From the NCBI RefSeq assembly GCF_051401765.1, contig NC_135066.1, positions 19,013,001-19,077,000 on the forward strand: 64,000 nt of DNA, in the 5' to 3' direction. Under the pieces are notes generated by a model that ran no database searches, was not told where the DNA came from, and saw only the letters and a list, made by a program, of their open reading frames with translations. The stretch comes from Calliopsis andreniformis. Lineage: Eukaryota; Arthropoda; Insecta; Hymenoptera; Andrenidae. The translations under genes were made by a program, and so were the position numbers. This document shows positions 24,218 to 34,829 of the stretch, one piece after another (within the stretch, counting starts at the first letter, position 1; every line of letters begins with the position of its first letter).

Positions 24218-25340
24218 ATGAGTGACAGTGAATGTGAAGCTGAAAATACTTCCACCACAAGTGAAAATCTCGTGGTGGAGGATGCGACTGCACAACATCG
24301 TCAAGTACCCAGTATTTTAAGTGGACAATATTTAAAAATAGTGAAAAACCAGTTCAACGATAAGTGCATCACTAGTTTGTGCGCCAAGTTTGCTTGCCAA
24401 ATAAGGAAGGAATAATAAAAGGACAACTAATATCGACGTCCAACTTCAGGTCGCATTTAAAGCGGAAGCATGGGCCACAATTTGCAGAATACGTAAATGA
24501 AACTAGCAAAAGAAAGCAAACGAGTAATACCACTCATAAAGCAAAAGGAAAAATGACACAAGACCAATTTGAATTGGACATTGCACGGTACGGTTATTAG
24601 TGCAATGATCCCATTAAGGACAGTTGATGATAAATATTTTCACCAAATCTTTAAAAATCTGGAACTTGATAATAAAGTAAACGTATTCAGTCGTCGTACC
24701 TCGGGACAAAGAATTAATACGTTATACGTCAATGATATTTTACAAATAAAGGAAAACTTGCAGGATGTGAATTTCGTATGTACGACAACTGACGTATGGT
24801 CCTCTAAGCGAAGGAGTTCTTAGATGTCACGGCATATTGAATATCCGCTGAATACGAGAGCAAATCTGCTGCATTAGCTTGCCGTCGTTTTAGTGGCATT
24901 CATTCATATAATGCAATCACCGAGATGCTTCATAACATCCACAGACCATTTGATTTAAACACAACCATAATTGTCAACAATCAATCAAGAAACAATCACA
25001 GACAATGGTAGCAATTTTGTGAAAACATTCAAAAATTTTGGGGTGCAAGAACACGTAATTGTTGTCAACAATAAAGAAGATTACTTGAATTCTTCTTTAA
25101 ATTTTTCTAGTGAAGAGGAAAGAGAAGGAGAAGAAGAAGAAGTAGAAAGAGAAGAAGTAGAATATCTATTACCAAGGCACATTCGATGTGCCGCGCATAC
25201 ATTAAATTTATGTGTTACGTCAGACGTGACAAAGACAATTAACAGCAATGAATCACTTTCTGTGCTTCATAAAGCAGTCATGTAGAAGTGTAACATTTTG
25301 TGGAAGGCATCAACGGTGCCTACAAAGGCATCTACCGTTT
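24218..25340 (+). pseudogene. hAT-superfamily transposase, broken and 3' truncated
   Basis: An ATG at 24218 opens an acidic N-terminus, then a BED-type zinc finger is split between two frames and ends in NFRSHLKRKHG (about 24440-24475). Further on are VCTTTDVWSS (about 24777-24810), a segment reading AEYESKSAALACRRFSGIHS (in another frame, about 24852-24911), TDNGSNFVKTFKNFG (from about 24995) and RCAAHTLNL (from about 25186). These follow the normal order in hAT transposases. At least four frame changes are needed. It breaks off shortly after the region that follows RCAAHTLNL, so the C-terminal hAT dimerisation domain is missing, apparently replaced by the 33-bp repeat array of the next element. 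It is inactive. Confidence 0.85.
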
Positions 25341-25343
25341 GAC

Positions 25344-25475
25344 GGTAATGATCCTGCAACGTTTCGGAAAAATTATGACAATGATTTTATAACGATACGG
25401 TAAAATTACGGCAATGATCCTGCAACATTTCGGCAAAATTGTGGCAATGATCCCGTAACGCTTTGACAATAATAC
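25344..25475. repeat. tandem array of 33-bp units (left end of the CACTA-like element)
   Basis: Four units start at 25344, 25377, 25410 and 25443. The best conserved read GGCAATGATCCTGCAAC followed by a TTTCGGCAAAATTGT-like half. The string CCTGCAACGTTTCGG also occurs just inside the proposed left end at 25548, which ties the array to the same element family. Confidence 0.8.
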
Positions 25476-25689
25476 GGTATGACGTTGCAGGTTCACTCCT
25501 TTATTCGGCCTATGCTATTGCATAGTAATATTTAGCAGGAGTGTATTCCTGCAACGTTTCGGCAATGTGACCGCAATATTACGGAAACGTTAAAAGTAAA
25601 TGCAAGGGAAATGAATTAAATTACAATAAACATCAATTAAATGTTCATATATTTCATGTATAATAAATTAAATATTTGTAGCACTATTG

Positions 25690-26050
25690 TCCGATACACA
25701 GTGCGAACGCATAATCCGGGTTTTTGCTTGAGCTAACCATTTAGACCCCGCATTAATTATTTCTGCATCGCAACATCTAAGTCCTCTTTCTTCGCATGCG
25801 GTGTGTACTGATCCTGGGATAATACGGTTAAATTTATTTTACAATTTTAAGTGATAAAATGAGATAAATAAAAAGTTACTTACTTAGTACTAGCTTTTGG
25901 ATGTTGGCGAAACTTTTGAATGGTTTCTTTGACTTTTTTCCGTGCCAACTATAGCTCATCGCCATACGCGTTTCTGATATTTCGTTTAAAATTAACGAAA
26001 CTGTCATTGAAACGTTTCTGCCGCTTGATCTTTTCAGTAAACGAATCTAT
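25690..26050 (-). pseudogene. candidate downstream exons of the accessory gene
   Basis: Two open segments continue the minus-strand gene beyond 26188. One (about 26047-25889) includes NDSFVNFKRNIRNAYGDEL, then a TAG at 25951-25949 in a place where tryptophan would fit, then LARKKVKETIQKFRQHPKAS. The other (about 25829-25690) opens after a clear acceptor (ATTATCCCAG) and reads SVHTACEERGLRCCDAEIIN followed by AGSKWLAQAKTRIMRSHCVS. The phases can be joined with a GT-AG intron. I do not recognise the domain; the long uninterrupted, composition-biased reading supports coding origin. Confidence 0.45.
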
Positions 26051-26187
26051 AAAGGTACATTAATAAATCATTTCACTTATAAAAATGGCTTCATTAAAAG
26101 CAGCATTCGGGTAATGTAAATGCAATGCAGTAAGATAAAGTTACTGTTGAATATAAAAATCATTAATATGAAGATAAATTTTTGACT

Positions 26188-27180
26188 TTATGATACTACT
26201 AGAACATCTATCATTCTTATGTCATTTACCATATTATTGAAGACAGGCACGTCCTGTAGTGTATGCTCCAAATTTTGTAAACCTTCTTCATCTTTCACAG
26301 GAAGAAGGTTATGAATTTGATCGAATTCGACCTCAGAATTATTATTGTTCTTATACGAGTCGTCCTGTAATTTACGCTCTATTTTCTCCAACCTTTTATT
26401 CATGTCTTTCAGTAATATAGACATGGTTGTTATTTTCCTCATCATAAATGATTGAAAATCATCTGAATGAAGATTCGGTTCAATGCCATTCTGTTCGCGT
26501 GAAGACGTACTGGTTTCTTGTGCTTCTGCAATTACTTGTGGTGCCGCTTCTATTGCTACAATTTCTACAGGAGACCTGTGTACTTCAGGTACCACATACT
26601 CAGCATTGATGCCTTCTTGTGCATGCAATTCTGAGGGAACCTTGGGAAATGGATTTTTGTTTTTTTTCTTCTTCTTTGACAACGTTTGTGTCCCGTCAGT
26701 AGTCTCCTGTTCTGCGTGTGACACCTGGCGAACACGTACATGTTTTCTCTTCCGTCCCTTCAGCTGGGTTGTATATTGTTCCTCGTTCGGTGTTGCATCG
26801 GAGTCAAAAATAGTGGATGTATCTATAGCATTGTCCCTCTTCTCAAGTGCTCGCTGATAAGTATCTAATATAGATAATTCATTAATAATACATAACACAT
26901 TAAAGTTAAGCATATTGAAGTTCAATTTATAGAAATCATGCTTTAATGAAAAAAATATACTTGTTGAGCCAAACCACTTGACGATATAGCAAGTTTCCCA
27001 CTCCATGCCACCTTCTGATGATGGAGCATTTCCTTCAATAATAAGTTTGTTGAGTTTATACGAACTCTTCACATGCCCAGGCCATGCACATTTGCTTTTA
27101 TCCACATCCATCCAGCAGGATGGGATCACCTGCACACCATCAGAAAACTCCACGATCGAATATTTCTTCAACATTTTCAT
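26188..27180 (-). CDS. accessory gene of the CACTA-like element, DUF4806-like
   Basis: The frame opens with an ATG at 27180 and runs 330 codons. Residues 1-45 (KKYSIVEFSDGVQVIPSCWM followed by a CAWP motif) match the N-terminal module of insect transposon-associated proteins that end in DUF4806. About residues 75-105 are hydrophobic and probably represent a short retained intron, because the expected LDTYQRALEKRDNA block follows directly. The middle is basic and lysine-rich (a likely nuclear localisation signal around residues 165-175). The C-terminus (LLPVKDEEGLQNLEHTLQD) looks like the start of DUF4806 and then probably splices to downstream exons. It diverges from the transposase with about 390 bp between. 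A DNA-binding helper role is inference only. Confidence 0.65.
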   Translation of the reverse strand: MKMLKKYSIVEFSDGVQVIPSCWMDVDKSKCAWPGHVKSSYKLNKLIIEGNAPSSEGGMEWETCYIVKWFGSTSIFFSLKHDFYKLNFNMLNFNVLCIINELSILDTYQRALEKRDNAIDTSTIFDSDATPNEEQYTTQLKGRKRKHVRVRQVSHAEQETTDGTQTLSKKKKKNKNPFPKVPSELHAQEGINAEYVVPEVHRSPVEIVAIEAAPQVIAEAQETSTSSREQNGIEPNLHSDDFQSFMMRKITTMSILLKDMNKRLEKIERKLQDDSYKNNNNSEVEFDQIHNLLPVKDEEGLQNLEHTLQDVPVFNNMVNDIRMIDVLVVS

Positions 27181-27568
27181 ACTAAAAAGTAATCGACAAT
27201 TTTTTTGAAAATTTCACCGCAGGCTAATGCTGAATATTGCACAGCGTTGTCTTTGTCTGTGTGTGTGTCTATATATATATGTACATACCGTGATGTTTAA
27301 AATTGTTTCGAGAAGATATTCAAAGTTCACTATTTCGATAAATAGGTTAACAAAGAAACAATGAATTAACTAGATAATATAAGAACGTATAAGAACAATG
27401 AAATATGTATAATATATAATATATTATTTTATATACAATAACGCCAACTATAAAAAGGCGATGAAAACGTAAGATGATTGTTCTTTGGGGGCGTGAATGA
27501 CATGCAGCCGGCAAATGAAGAAAACAAACACATAACGACAGGATCGAAATATTATTTTTTATTCGCAT
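27181..27568. promoter_or_regulatory. divergent promoter region of the CACTA-like element
   Basis: This 388-bp intergenic region separates the start codons of the two divergent genes and must contain both promoters if both are expressed. It holds a TG/TA microsatellite (about 27257-27290) and TA-rich strings such as TATAATATATAATATATT (27406-27423). No core promoter can be assigned with confidence. Confidence 0.45.
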
Positions 27569-29749
27569 ATGAAATATGTTCAGGTTATTATGGCGGACAA
27601 ACGTATCACGAAAGATTTCAGTTTGTGTTCTGATCGACATAAAAGAAGAATAGTCCAACACTATTTGAAAAATATTGAGAGCAAAAATAATCACTCAAGG
27701 CAATCACTTCAGAACGAAATCAGACAACGCACTGATGAAGAATCGATAACACTCAACCAGCTTTCAACACAGTCACATTTCTTAGAATGTAACAATGGAT
27801 CAGACAATGAACTCAATAATTCACAAGAAGTTTACGAGTCCTGCGGCAATAGCAATGAAGATGATGAAGATCTTCAACAATTATTGGATGAAGATAATGT
27901 TTATTATCATTCTGTAGTTCATCAGGACTCATCCAGTGATGAATCAGATAGTGTTATCGATTACAATGAACCAGACAGCCAAACACTAAGAATGGATTTG
28001 TCCAACTGGGCACTCGAAAATAATATTACTCACAAAGCCATAAACGAACTTTTGAGGATATTTTTATCATACATGCCCAAATGCTTACTTCCAAAGGATG
28101 CCAGGACGTTACTAAAGACTCCCCGTACAATTAATTGTAACAAAATACAAAGGGGAGATTATTTACATTTTGGTGTAGGGCAAATTCTAAATTCATATGT
28201 TGAAATGTACGTTCAGGCGAATGTTAGCAAAGAACATATAGATCTGTCCTTAAATATTGACGGTTTGCCTTTATCGAGGGCCTCTTCCAACAGCTTTTGG
28301 CCTATTTTAGTAGCGGATAATATTTTCAAACGGATAGAGATGGTTGGTATATACTATGGGAACAAGAAACCACAATCATCAAATGAGTTCCTGGAAAAAT
28401 TCATCGATGAGATGACCTATTACATAAATAATGGGTTTATGTATAATAATAGTAAAATTACTATTAGTCTGTCCAAAATTATCTGCGATGCTCCAGCCAA
28501 ATCATTCGCATTATATACAAAAGGTCATACAGGCTTCTCGAGTTGTTCGAAGTGTACAATTGTTGGTAAACTGATTAATAAAACCATTTGTTTCCCGTAT
28601 ACCGAAGTCTCTGCTAAATTTCGAACAGACGAAAATTTTGTACGGCAAAACGACGAAGAGTACCATAGAGGTACAACTTCTTTATTAAAAGTGCCAGGTA
28701 TTGGACTAGTATCAAACGTGCCCCTTGATTACATGCATTTGATTTGTTTGGGGGTTGTGAAAAAGATGTTACTGTTGTGGATGAAGGGACCGTTGTCCGT
28801 AAGAATTGGTGGACAAGCCACAAATTCCATTTCGGATGAGTTAATCTTTGTGGGAAATTGTATACCGCGAGAATTTTCACGTAAACCAAGAAGTTTAATA
28901 GAAGTCCCATATTGGAAAGCTACCGAATTTCGGCAATTTTTACTTTATACGGGCCCCATTGTATTACGGCCTGTACTTCAGAAAAAGGTTTACGAGCATT
29001 TTTTAATTCTGCATGTGGCTGTAACTATATTAGTCAGACCTATACTAATTAACACCAAGCAGAATATTAAATATGCAGAGGATTTGCTAAAATACTTCGT
29101 ACAACATTTCGATGAAGTATATGGGGAACAATACATTTCTCATAATGTCCATAATTTACTTCATGTCTGCAATGATATAAGAAAATTTTGAGTATTAGAC
29201 AATTTTAGTGCGTTTCCATATGAAAACTTTTTGGGAAGTCTAAAAAAATTGTTAAGAAAATCGGAAAAACCATTGCAGCAATTGGCCAGGCGTTATGGAG
29301 AAATACAGCAGAGATCTGTTCTCAAGACATCCTCAATGTTGGAAAAATATTGTTTAAAAGGTTCCCATCACAATGGGCCACTGTTACACATTTTTACAAA
29401 CACAACAGTGAAACAGTATAAAATCTTGCAAAGTCATGGATTTTATATAAATTATGACAATATTAAAAATAATTGTTTCATGATGATGGACGGAACGATT
29501 ATTCAAATTTCAAATATAATCTTAATACAGACAGGAGAGGTTAATGTAATAGGCCACAAACGCAAAGTAGCTGCTGATAATCTATATGGAAAACCCAGTC
29601 CATCATCATTTCTGAAAATTTTTATTGTTTCGAACGAGGCACAGTTGTTTCATTGGCCAGTATCACAAGTAATGTGTAAAATGTGGAGTATTAAAATAAG
29701 GAACGGAACCCAACACTACGTTATGCCATTACGTCATAAACATGATTAA
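27569..29749 (+). pseudogene. CACTA/EnSpm (Tnp2-like) transposase, one in-frame opal codon
   Basis: The frame runs 726 codons from ATG 27569 (a second ATG at 27590 gives MADKRITK and may be the real start), interrupted only by TGA at 29189-29191 (codon 541). The N-terminus is acidic. The core shows SLNIDGLPLSR (D231), ICDAPAKSF (D307), an HxxxxxCxxC cluster (H320, C326, C329), VPLDYMHLICLGV (D387) and WKATEFRQFLLYTGP (E453), candidate acidic catalytic and metal-binding residues of the Tnp2 type. Next come NVHNLLHVCNDIRKF, then the stop, then SAFPYENFLGSLKKLLRK, which is the DUF4218-like region. Relatives have glycine at the stop position, so a single GGA to TGA change would explain it. The enzyme would cut at the element ends. 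No other damage was seen. Confidence 0.78.
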
Positions 29750-29811
29750 AAATGGAAAGAGATTGTTATCTGTAGTAATACCCAATAAATATATCTATGT
29801 ATGTACACATA

Positions 29812-30936
29812 TACAGGGTGTAACAAAAATGTCGCAGTTCCTTAGAAGGGGTGATTCAGGGGGTGATTTGAAACAACTTTTTCCTTAGCGAAAATGTAAG
29901 ATGAGGCTTCGTTAACGAGTTATTCATGAAAAACACCGGCCAATGAGAGCACGAGTTTGCCGTCCGAGCGACTGCGGTAACGTTGGGTACGCGCTGGGCC
30001 CTACGGTTGTACTCCGAACAAGAAAGTCGGCATGCGTCGAAGGAAATAGCATTCGTATGAAAATATTTGTATAACGTATAAACGAAAAAGCAATGCAACA
30101 AAAGAAATGAACGGAGACTTGGAGAATTAACGTTAAAGATAGAAACGTTGAAAGTAGTCTGCGTTAGATTTAAAAAATAATAATCATTAATGAATTAAAT
30201 GCAATTCATCTGTAGTTTGTAAATCTGTGTCACTGGGTCACTGTACCGATACTGGTCATCGACCGTCGAAATGGTTTGTGGTAGGGTAGAATTTTTCCAA
30301 GGAAGCTCCTTGTACCCCCCACGTAGTTTAAGCACCTCAGACCTTCCTTGGTCGGACACTCCGAGATCATGTCTCCTTCGAAACCAAAGCAATAAAGCCA
30401 TAAATTACCTAAACGCGTGCCCTAGCATAAACCATTTCGACGGTCGATGACCAGGATCGGTACAGTGACCCAGTGACACAGGTTTACAAACTACAGGTGA
30501 AGTTTGTCCTCTTCTTCCTTTATTTTTCGTTGTATTGCTTTTTCGTTTATACGTTATGCGAATAAGAAATTTACATATTCGTGTTTTTACGTTGCACGTA
30601 GTTTTCCTCGATTTTAAGTAATTATTCGCTTCAAGTGATACACAAAAAAAGGACTCGGTATTATTTATTATGTCGCTTTCAGTTTTCGTACTAATGCTAT
30701 TTTCTTCGATGTATGACGACTTTCTTGTTCGGAGTACAACCGTAGCATCTAGCGCGCGTACCCAACGCTACCGCAGTCGCTCGGGCGGCAAACTCGCGCT
30801 CTCATTGGCCGGTGTTTTTCGTAAATAACTCGTTAACGAAGCCTCATCTTACATTTTCGCTAAGGAAAAAGTTGTTTCAAATCACCCCCTGAATCACCCC
30901 TTTTAAGGAACTGCGACATTTTTGTTACACCCTGTA
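29812..30936. mobile_element. 1125-bp fold-back element of the TACAGGGTG family, with a nested palindrome
   Basis: It starts TACAGGGTGTAAC, ends GTTACACCCTGTA and has TA on both outer sides. The outer arms are very long (about 29812-30090 and 30545-30936, with gaps). They share ATTCAGGGGGTGATTTGAAA, AACTCGTTAACGAAGCCTCA and CGGCCAATGAGAGC, or their complements. A second inverted pair sits at the centre (about 30200-30277 and 30431-30500) with GTGTCACTGGGTCACTGTAC and its complement. It has no open frame of interest and interrupts the 3' side of the CACTA-like element. Confidence 0.88.
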
Positions 30937-31200
30937 TATACACTTTATATGTGCATGTACTTATTTCCATGTTCAGCTAAACATATAGTGACTTTCATAT
31001 AGTTTAAAATTTGCTGATAAATGTGTGAAAAAAACGGAAATGAATTCTTCACTACTGAAAGAAATTTGAAATTGCTATGCTGTAAATCAGCAAAACCGAA
31101 CATATCAGTATAGGTTTAGCCATTTGTCCACAGATATGTAAGCAATATTGCAGGAATGTTGCCAATACAATATTGCAGGAATATAGTGTGGCAATGTGGG

Positions 31201-31500
31201 TGCAATTTTACATTGCTACTCAAATATTGCACATCGATCTACGCGCAATATTACAGGAATATTGTAGGATCGTTGCCACCAGAATATTGCACGGCAATGT
31301 GGGTGCAACCTTGCAGGAATGTTGTAGGATCGTTGCCACCAGAAGATTGCACGGCAATGTGGGTGCAACTTTGCAGGAATGTTGTCGGATCGTTGCCACC
31401 AGAATATTGCACGGCAATGTGGGTGCAACTTTGCAGAAATATTGTAAGATCGTTGTCACCAGAATATTGCATGGCAATGTGGATGCAATATTGTAGGAAT
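31201..31500 (+). repeat. tandem array of 60-bp units (right end of the CACTA-like element)
   Basis: Units of exactly 60 bp start at 31261, 31321, 31381 and 31441, with a degenerate one at 31201. Each carries GGATCGTTGCCACCAGAA, CACGGCAATGTGGGTGCAA and TTGCAGGAAT. Because 60 is a multiple of three, open frames run through it on both strands. They repeat a 20-residue motif and are an artefact of the array, not genes. Confidence 0.92.
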
Positions 31501-31567
31501 ATTACACTGCAACCTGCAACATTGCAATATTGCAGCAACGTTCCTTCAACGCTCCTGCAATAGAGTG

Positions 31568-31760
31568 TGCTGTGTGGGCGGCACTGCTCGTTCGTTCACA
31601 CTACACGCAGTGTAACGTAACGTAACGTAGCGGGCCGACGGCAAGAGATATTGTTGCCTTGTTTTTAAATGAAGCAGTTCACACTGTACCGACGTCGGCC
31701 GTAACGTAACGTAAGAAATTCGTTGCCAACGATATTTCTACGGTGACCACTTCAATGGGA
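31568..31760. repeat. TAACGTAACG-rich segment outside the CACTA-like element
   Basis: A block with GTGTAACGTAACGTAACGTA followed by GCGGGCCGACGGCAA is echoed about 80 bp later by CGACGTCGGCCGTAACGTAA. The two pieces share CGTAACGT and GCCGAC words. It may be the end of yet another transposon. I could not find a partner end. Confidence 0.4.
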
Positions 31761-32850
31761 CCTTTTTTATGACCCTGTAGTGCCTTGGTGCGAAGCTCTC
31801 GGAACCCGCATCCCAGGGGTTAGGGAAAAAAGTAAACAGAAGTATGGTACCTAGTAATGAGAAGTCATTTTTATAAATTCATATGTGATCTTCACAGAAA
31901 TGTAACCGGCGAAATACTGATGTTTTTCTGATTAAAATGGTACCAAACGTGATATAAATGTGATTATTTTTAAGGGTTTTAATAAAAAGAATACTTAACT
32001 TCTGAACGATATGCATTATAATGGATATAATGGAGTACAATATCTAATTTTGCTAAAAGTAGGATATGCTGTATTTTTGGAAGATGTATAAGCATATGTT
32101 AAATGATTTCTTGCAAGTAAAAAGCAGAATAGTGTATAGGTGTTGTAAACATAGTATTTTTTCTTTTTTATCAATTATCACTGTTTAAGTAATAAACTGA
32201 TAAAAATGTACTGTTGAGTGCTCGTAGTGAAGATAAACAAGCAACTAATACAATATGTTCAGTTGAAAAAACAACTTTCTAAGGGTGAACTGTCCCTCCT
32301 TGTAGTTACTCGCCACCGTTGGTGGTAGAAGGACCCGGTCACTCCGCGACCTTCCGTGAGCCGCGGCAATAAGGGAGTAAGATCGAACCTCGGAATAGTG
32401 TGGTTCGAACGGGCCCACGCGCGTGTTTTCCAAATCTTTTTATAACCGTATTGTCCCGCGAGTTGGCGTCAACCCTCCGTTAAGTCGGAATGTTGATTGA
32501 GCTGGCGTAACGGTACCGACTGCGAGCCAATACGACCCTCAATGGTTAGGGAAGACACCGCTCGAAGACAGCACGAAATTACTTTATTTTGCCAGATGTG
32601 GAATTTTCGATGGTACGAAAATACGTTTTATTGCCATTGGCAACCGAAGTTTCGTGCAAAGTTAGGAAAAGGAAGAAAGTCACTTCGTCAACGAACGTCA
32701 GAAGTGATAGACAGAAGTGACAGTTTTCATTTGAAAAAAGTTCCTGTGTTGGAAAAGTGTAAGTTCAAGTGTTTAATATCGCGTATGGTGTAACATTCGT
32801 TTGTGTGAAATATTGTTATTTATAATAATACTCTCGCTTTTTTTAGTAAA
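31761..32850. other. no gene recognised; AT-rich part, then GC-rich leader of the first MADF copy
   Basis: The part at about 31880-31990 resembles the repeat at 57.5 and 58.1 kb (TTTTTCTGATTAAAATGGTA). The GC-rich part (32290-32560) has no recognisable frame. A donor-like GTAAGT at about 32759 and an acceptor TTTTTTTAG at about 32845 suggest a 5' untranslated intron of the MADF gene, as in the second copy. Confidence 0.4.
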
Positions 32851-32854
32851 GAAC

Positions 32855-33446
32855 ATGAATGACGAAAAATTGATCGAGCTAGTTCGCAAGAAACCTGTTT
32901 TATACGGCCTAACGCACCGCAGGCATTTAAAAAAAGCAGAAGGAAGAAGTGGACAGACCGCAAAAAAAATAAAACCATACAGATTTTATAATCAATTATG
33001 CTTCTTGCATAAATCAATGGCCCAAAGGGAAACGATTTCAAATGCGCCTGCTGTGATGAGAGACAATAATAGTGAGGAACCAGCGTGCGTTGTCGGCATA
33101 TCAGAATCACCACCAACGACAAATACAACAACAAACACCAGAAGTGGAGGAAGAACATTTTACAAATACACCTGCACAATCGGCGGCCCACCACAGAAGA
33201 AAAAGAAGCGAAAGCGACAGTCAAAGTGCATCATCCAGACTGGTCGAATATATTATTAATAAAAATGGTAAAAAGGACCATCTAGATAATTTTTTCGAAG
33301 GTATTAAAGATACCATAAGAAGTCTCGATGGTCGGACACAAAATCTTATCAAAACTCAAATTTTTAATTTAGTACAGCAATATGAGTTGGAAACGTTTTC
33401 ACAAAATGTAATATCGCCGCCAGTTCCAAATACTAACAGCCAATAA
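32855..33446 (+). pseudogene. MADF-BESS gene, internally deleted copy
   Basis: An ATG at 32855 opens MNDEKLIELVRKKPVLYGL, the first helix of a MADF (Myb/SANT-like) domain. The middle of the domain and the intron present in the second copy are missing, and the frame passes directly into KKAEGRSGQTAKKIKPYRF. A frame change near 33072-33180 then leads to a BESS-like C-terminus (VEYIINKNGKK, then FFEGIKDTI and IFNLVQQYELE) that stops at 33446. The paralogue at 34830-35854 shows what has been lost. MADF-BESS proteins bind DNA and are common partners in insect PIF/Harbinger elements. This copy lacks a complete DNA-binding fold. Confidence 0.7.
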
Positions 33447-34820
33447 GCAGCAAGTTTTGTAAATATTTGTTAATTTTATTGTTTAGAATGTAAGTTATAG
33501 TAATTAGTATTTTGCTGGTGCAACCTCGTTGTAACAGCAGCCACGCGAGCGGGTCTCCTACGCGTGCCGAACCATTGTATCGCGATCGCTGTAGCGAGAA
33601 ACGGGGAACTGCCCGCGACTACTCCGTGTTGCGGGACTGCGCGTGTAACCATCTCGACTAAAGCTTGTACGTTTCTCGCTAAAATGCATTTCTTATTACA
33701 TCAGAAAACCGTGTTTTGACTGGCGTTCTTGCCGTAAGAACCCGAAATCCCACATACGTTCCTCACCCTATGCTTGAAAGAACCTAGCCCCTCTCCGCGT
33801 AAAGAGCTAGTCTGGGTCGCGATTCGGAAAACGGGAGACGCGTTCCACGCCGATATCGCAAGATACCTGCGCGCACGGAAAAATCAAGGCGTGGGAAGCG
33901 TAGTGGCCGGATCCTGCACGCTCGTCCTAGCCCGAATACGGCTCAGCGGGACGGTCACGTCGCAACATAAAGTCGCGACATCCAATAATACTGAAAACTA
34001 ACTTGAATACCGGAAGAGAAATTATATTATTTTTCAAACGACGATTTGAAAAGAACTGGTAGGATAGAATGCAATATTTTTCCCTGTAACACAAGGAGTG
34101 GCAACTGAAATGTTTTCAACAATAAGTACTATTGACAAAGAGTGAGTTACGAATATCAATTGATCACATTAAACGTTGCAAATGTTTTGAGATAATGCAG
34201 AATAATGTCGGGTGAAACCGCCTTGATCGCAAATAATAACGCACGTTCGCCCGCTGCAGTCATCCAGGCTGCCAGCGACGACGCGCCGACCGCGGCGATG
34301 CGACTCGACGCAGCGTCAATTTTCGGCAATTTTCACAGGGCCAATTTTAAAATGTCCATTTTTTTGACGGTGTGTCCATCAAGGGGAAGGATCATTTTCC
34401 CTATAAGCACCGTTAAAGCTCATCTCCATCCGCTTACTAATTCAGTTACTAATTCAGTCTGGCTGGTGGCCCATAACAACCTTTAGATCGTGTACCGTTC
34501 CAAATTTCGCCTATACCTACCAATAATTGCGAGTTTAACGGGTGCCTCGTTATAAAACAGTAACATGGTAAACTCAAAAGCTCTACCTCGCGGGTTGTTC
34601 TACCATTTCGAATATTCAAAGGTGTCGTGGAAAAGATTCAGTTAATTAGTAACAGTTGAACGTGGTGCTGCAAAGAAAGTTTATAGCCTCTATCTTGACT
34701 TTCGTGTACTGCTTAGATAAAACGTAAGTTTCATTCTATGAAAATTGACTTCAAAATAATGAAAGGGAAATACAGTAAAATGTGCCTTCATTGTATATTA
34801 ACTACTATTTCGTTTTTTTA
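33447..34820. other. no gene recognised; GC-rich block 33520-34000
   Basis: The GC-rich block starts TGTAACAGCAGCC (33531) and might be an LTR or a Harbinger leader, but no paired end or target duplication was found. A short frame at about 34100-34200 faintly resembles the end of a hAT-type dimerisation domain; too weak to call. A donor-like GTAAGT (about 34717) and an acceptor TTTTTTTAG (about 34821) suggest a 5' untranslated intron of the next gene. Confidence 0.35.
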
Positions 34821-34829
34821 GTAATAAGC

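Larger units (their letters stand above)
25544..31562. mobile_element. CACTA/EnSpm-like DNA transposon, about 6.0 kb, nearly intact
   Basis: Two divergent genes lie inside: a Tnp2/CACTA-like transposase (plus) and an accessory gene (minus). The outermost 39 bp at each end (25544-25582 and 31524-31562) are inverted copies agreeing at 27 of 39 positions without gaps, and GAGTG stands directly outside both ends (25539-25543 and 31563-31567). Tandem arrays near both ends resemble the subterminal repeats of CACTA elements. The 5-bp flanking repeat conflicts with the 2-3 bp duplication usual for CACTA. An alternative reading places CACTC at the left end (25494) and GAGTG as the right terminus. A 1.1-kb fold-back element is inserted at 29812-30936. 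Confidence 0.65.

Noticed and set aside
26483..26857. Plus-strand frame opposite the accessory gene
   Set aside because: It is the antisense shadow of the minus-strand coding sequence, rich in serine, cysteine and phenylalanine as expected for antisense of a lysine- and glutamate-rich gene.
31156..31563. Open frames encoding a 20-residue tandem-repeat protein on both strands
   Set aside because: The frames are produced by a 60-bp DNA repeat that lacks stops. Several frames are open equally, so there is no sign of a real protein.
33531..34091. GC-rich block starting TGTAAC and ending TGTAACA as a solo LTR
   Set aside because: The ends are not inverted relative to one another beyond TG/CA, and no flanking duplication was found.
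34090..34205. Possible hAT C-terminal fragment (TEMFSTISTIDKE, then ELRISIDHIKR)
   Set aside because: Short, requires a frame change, and lacks the key cysteine-rich lead-in of the domain.
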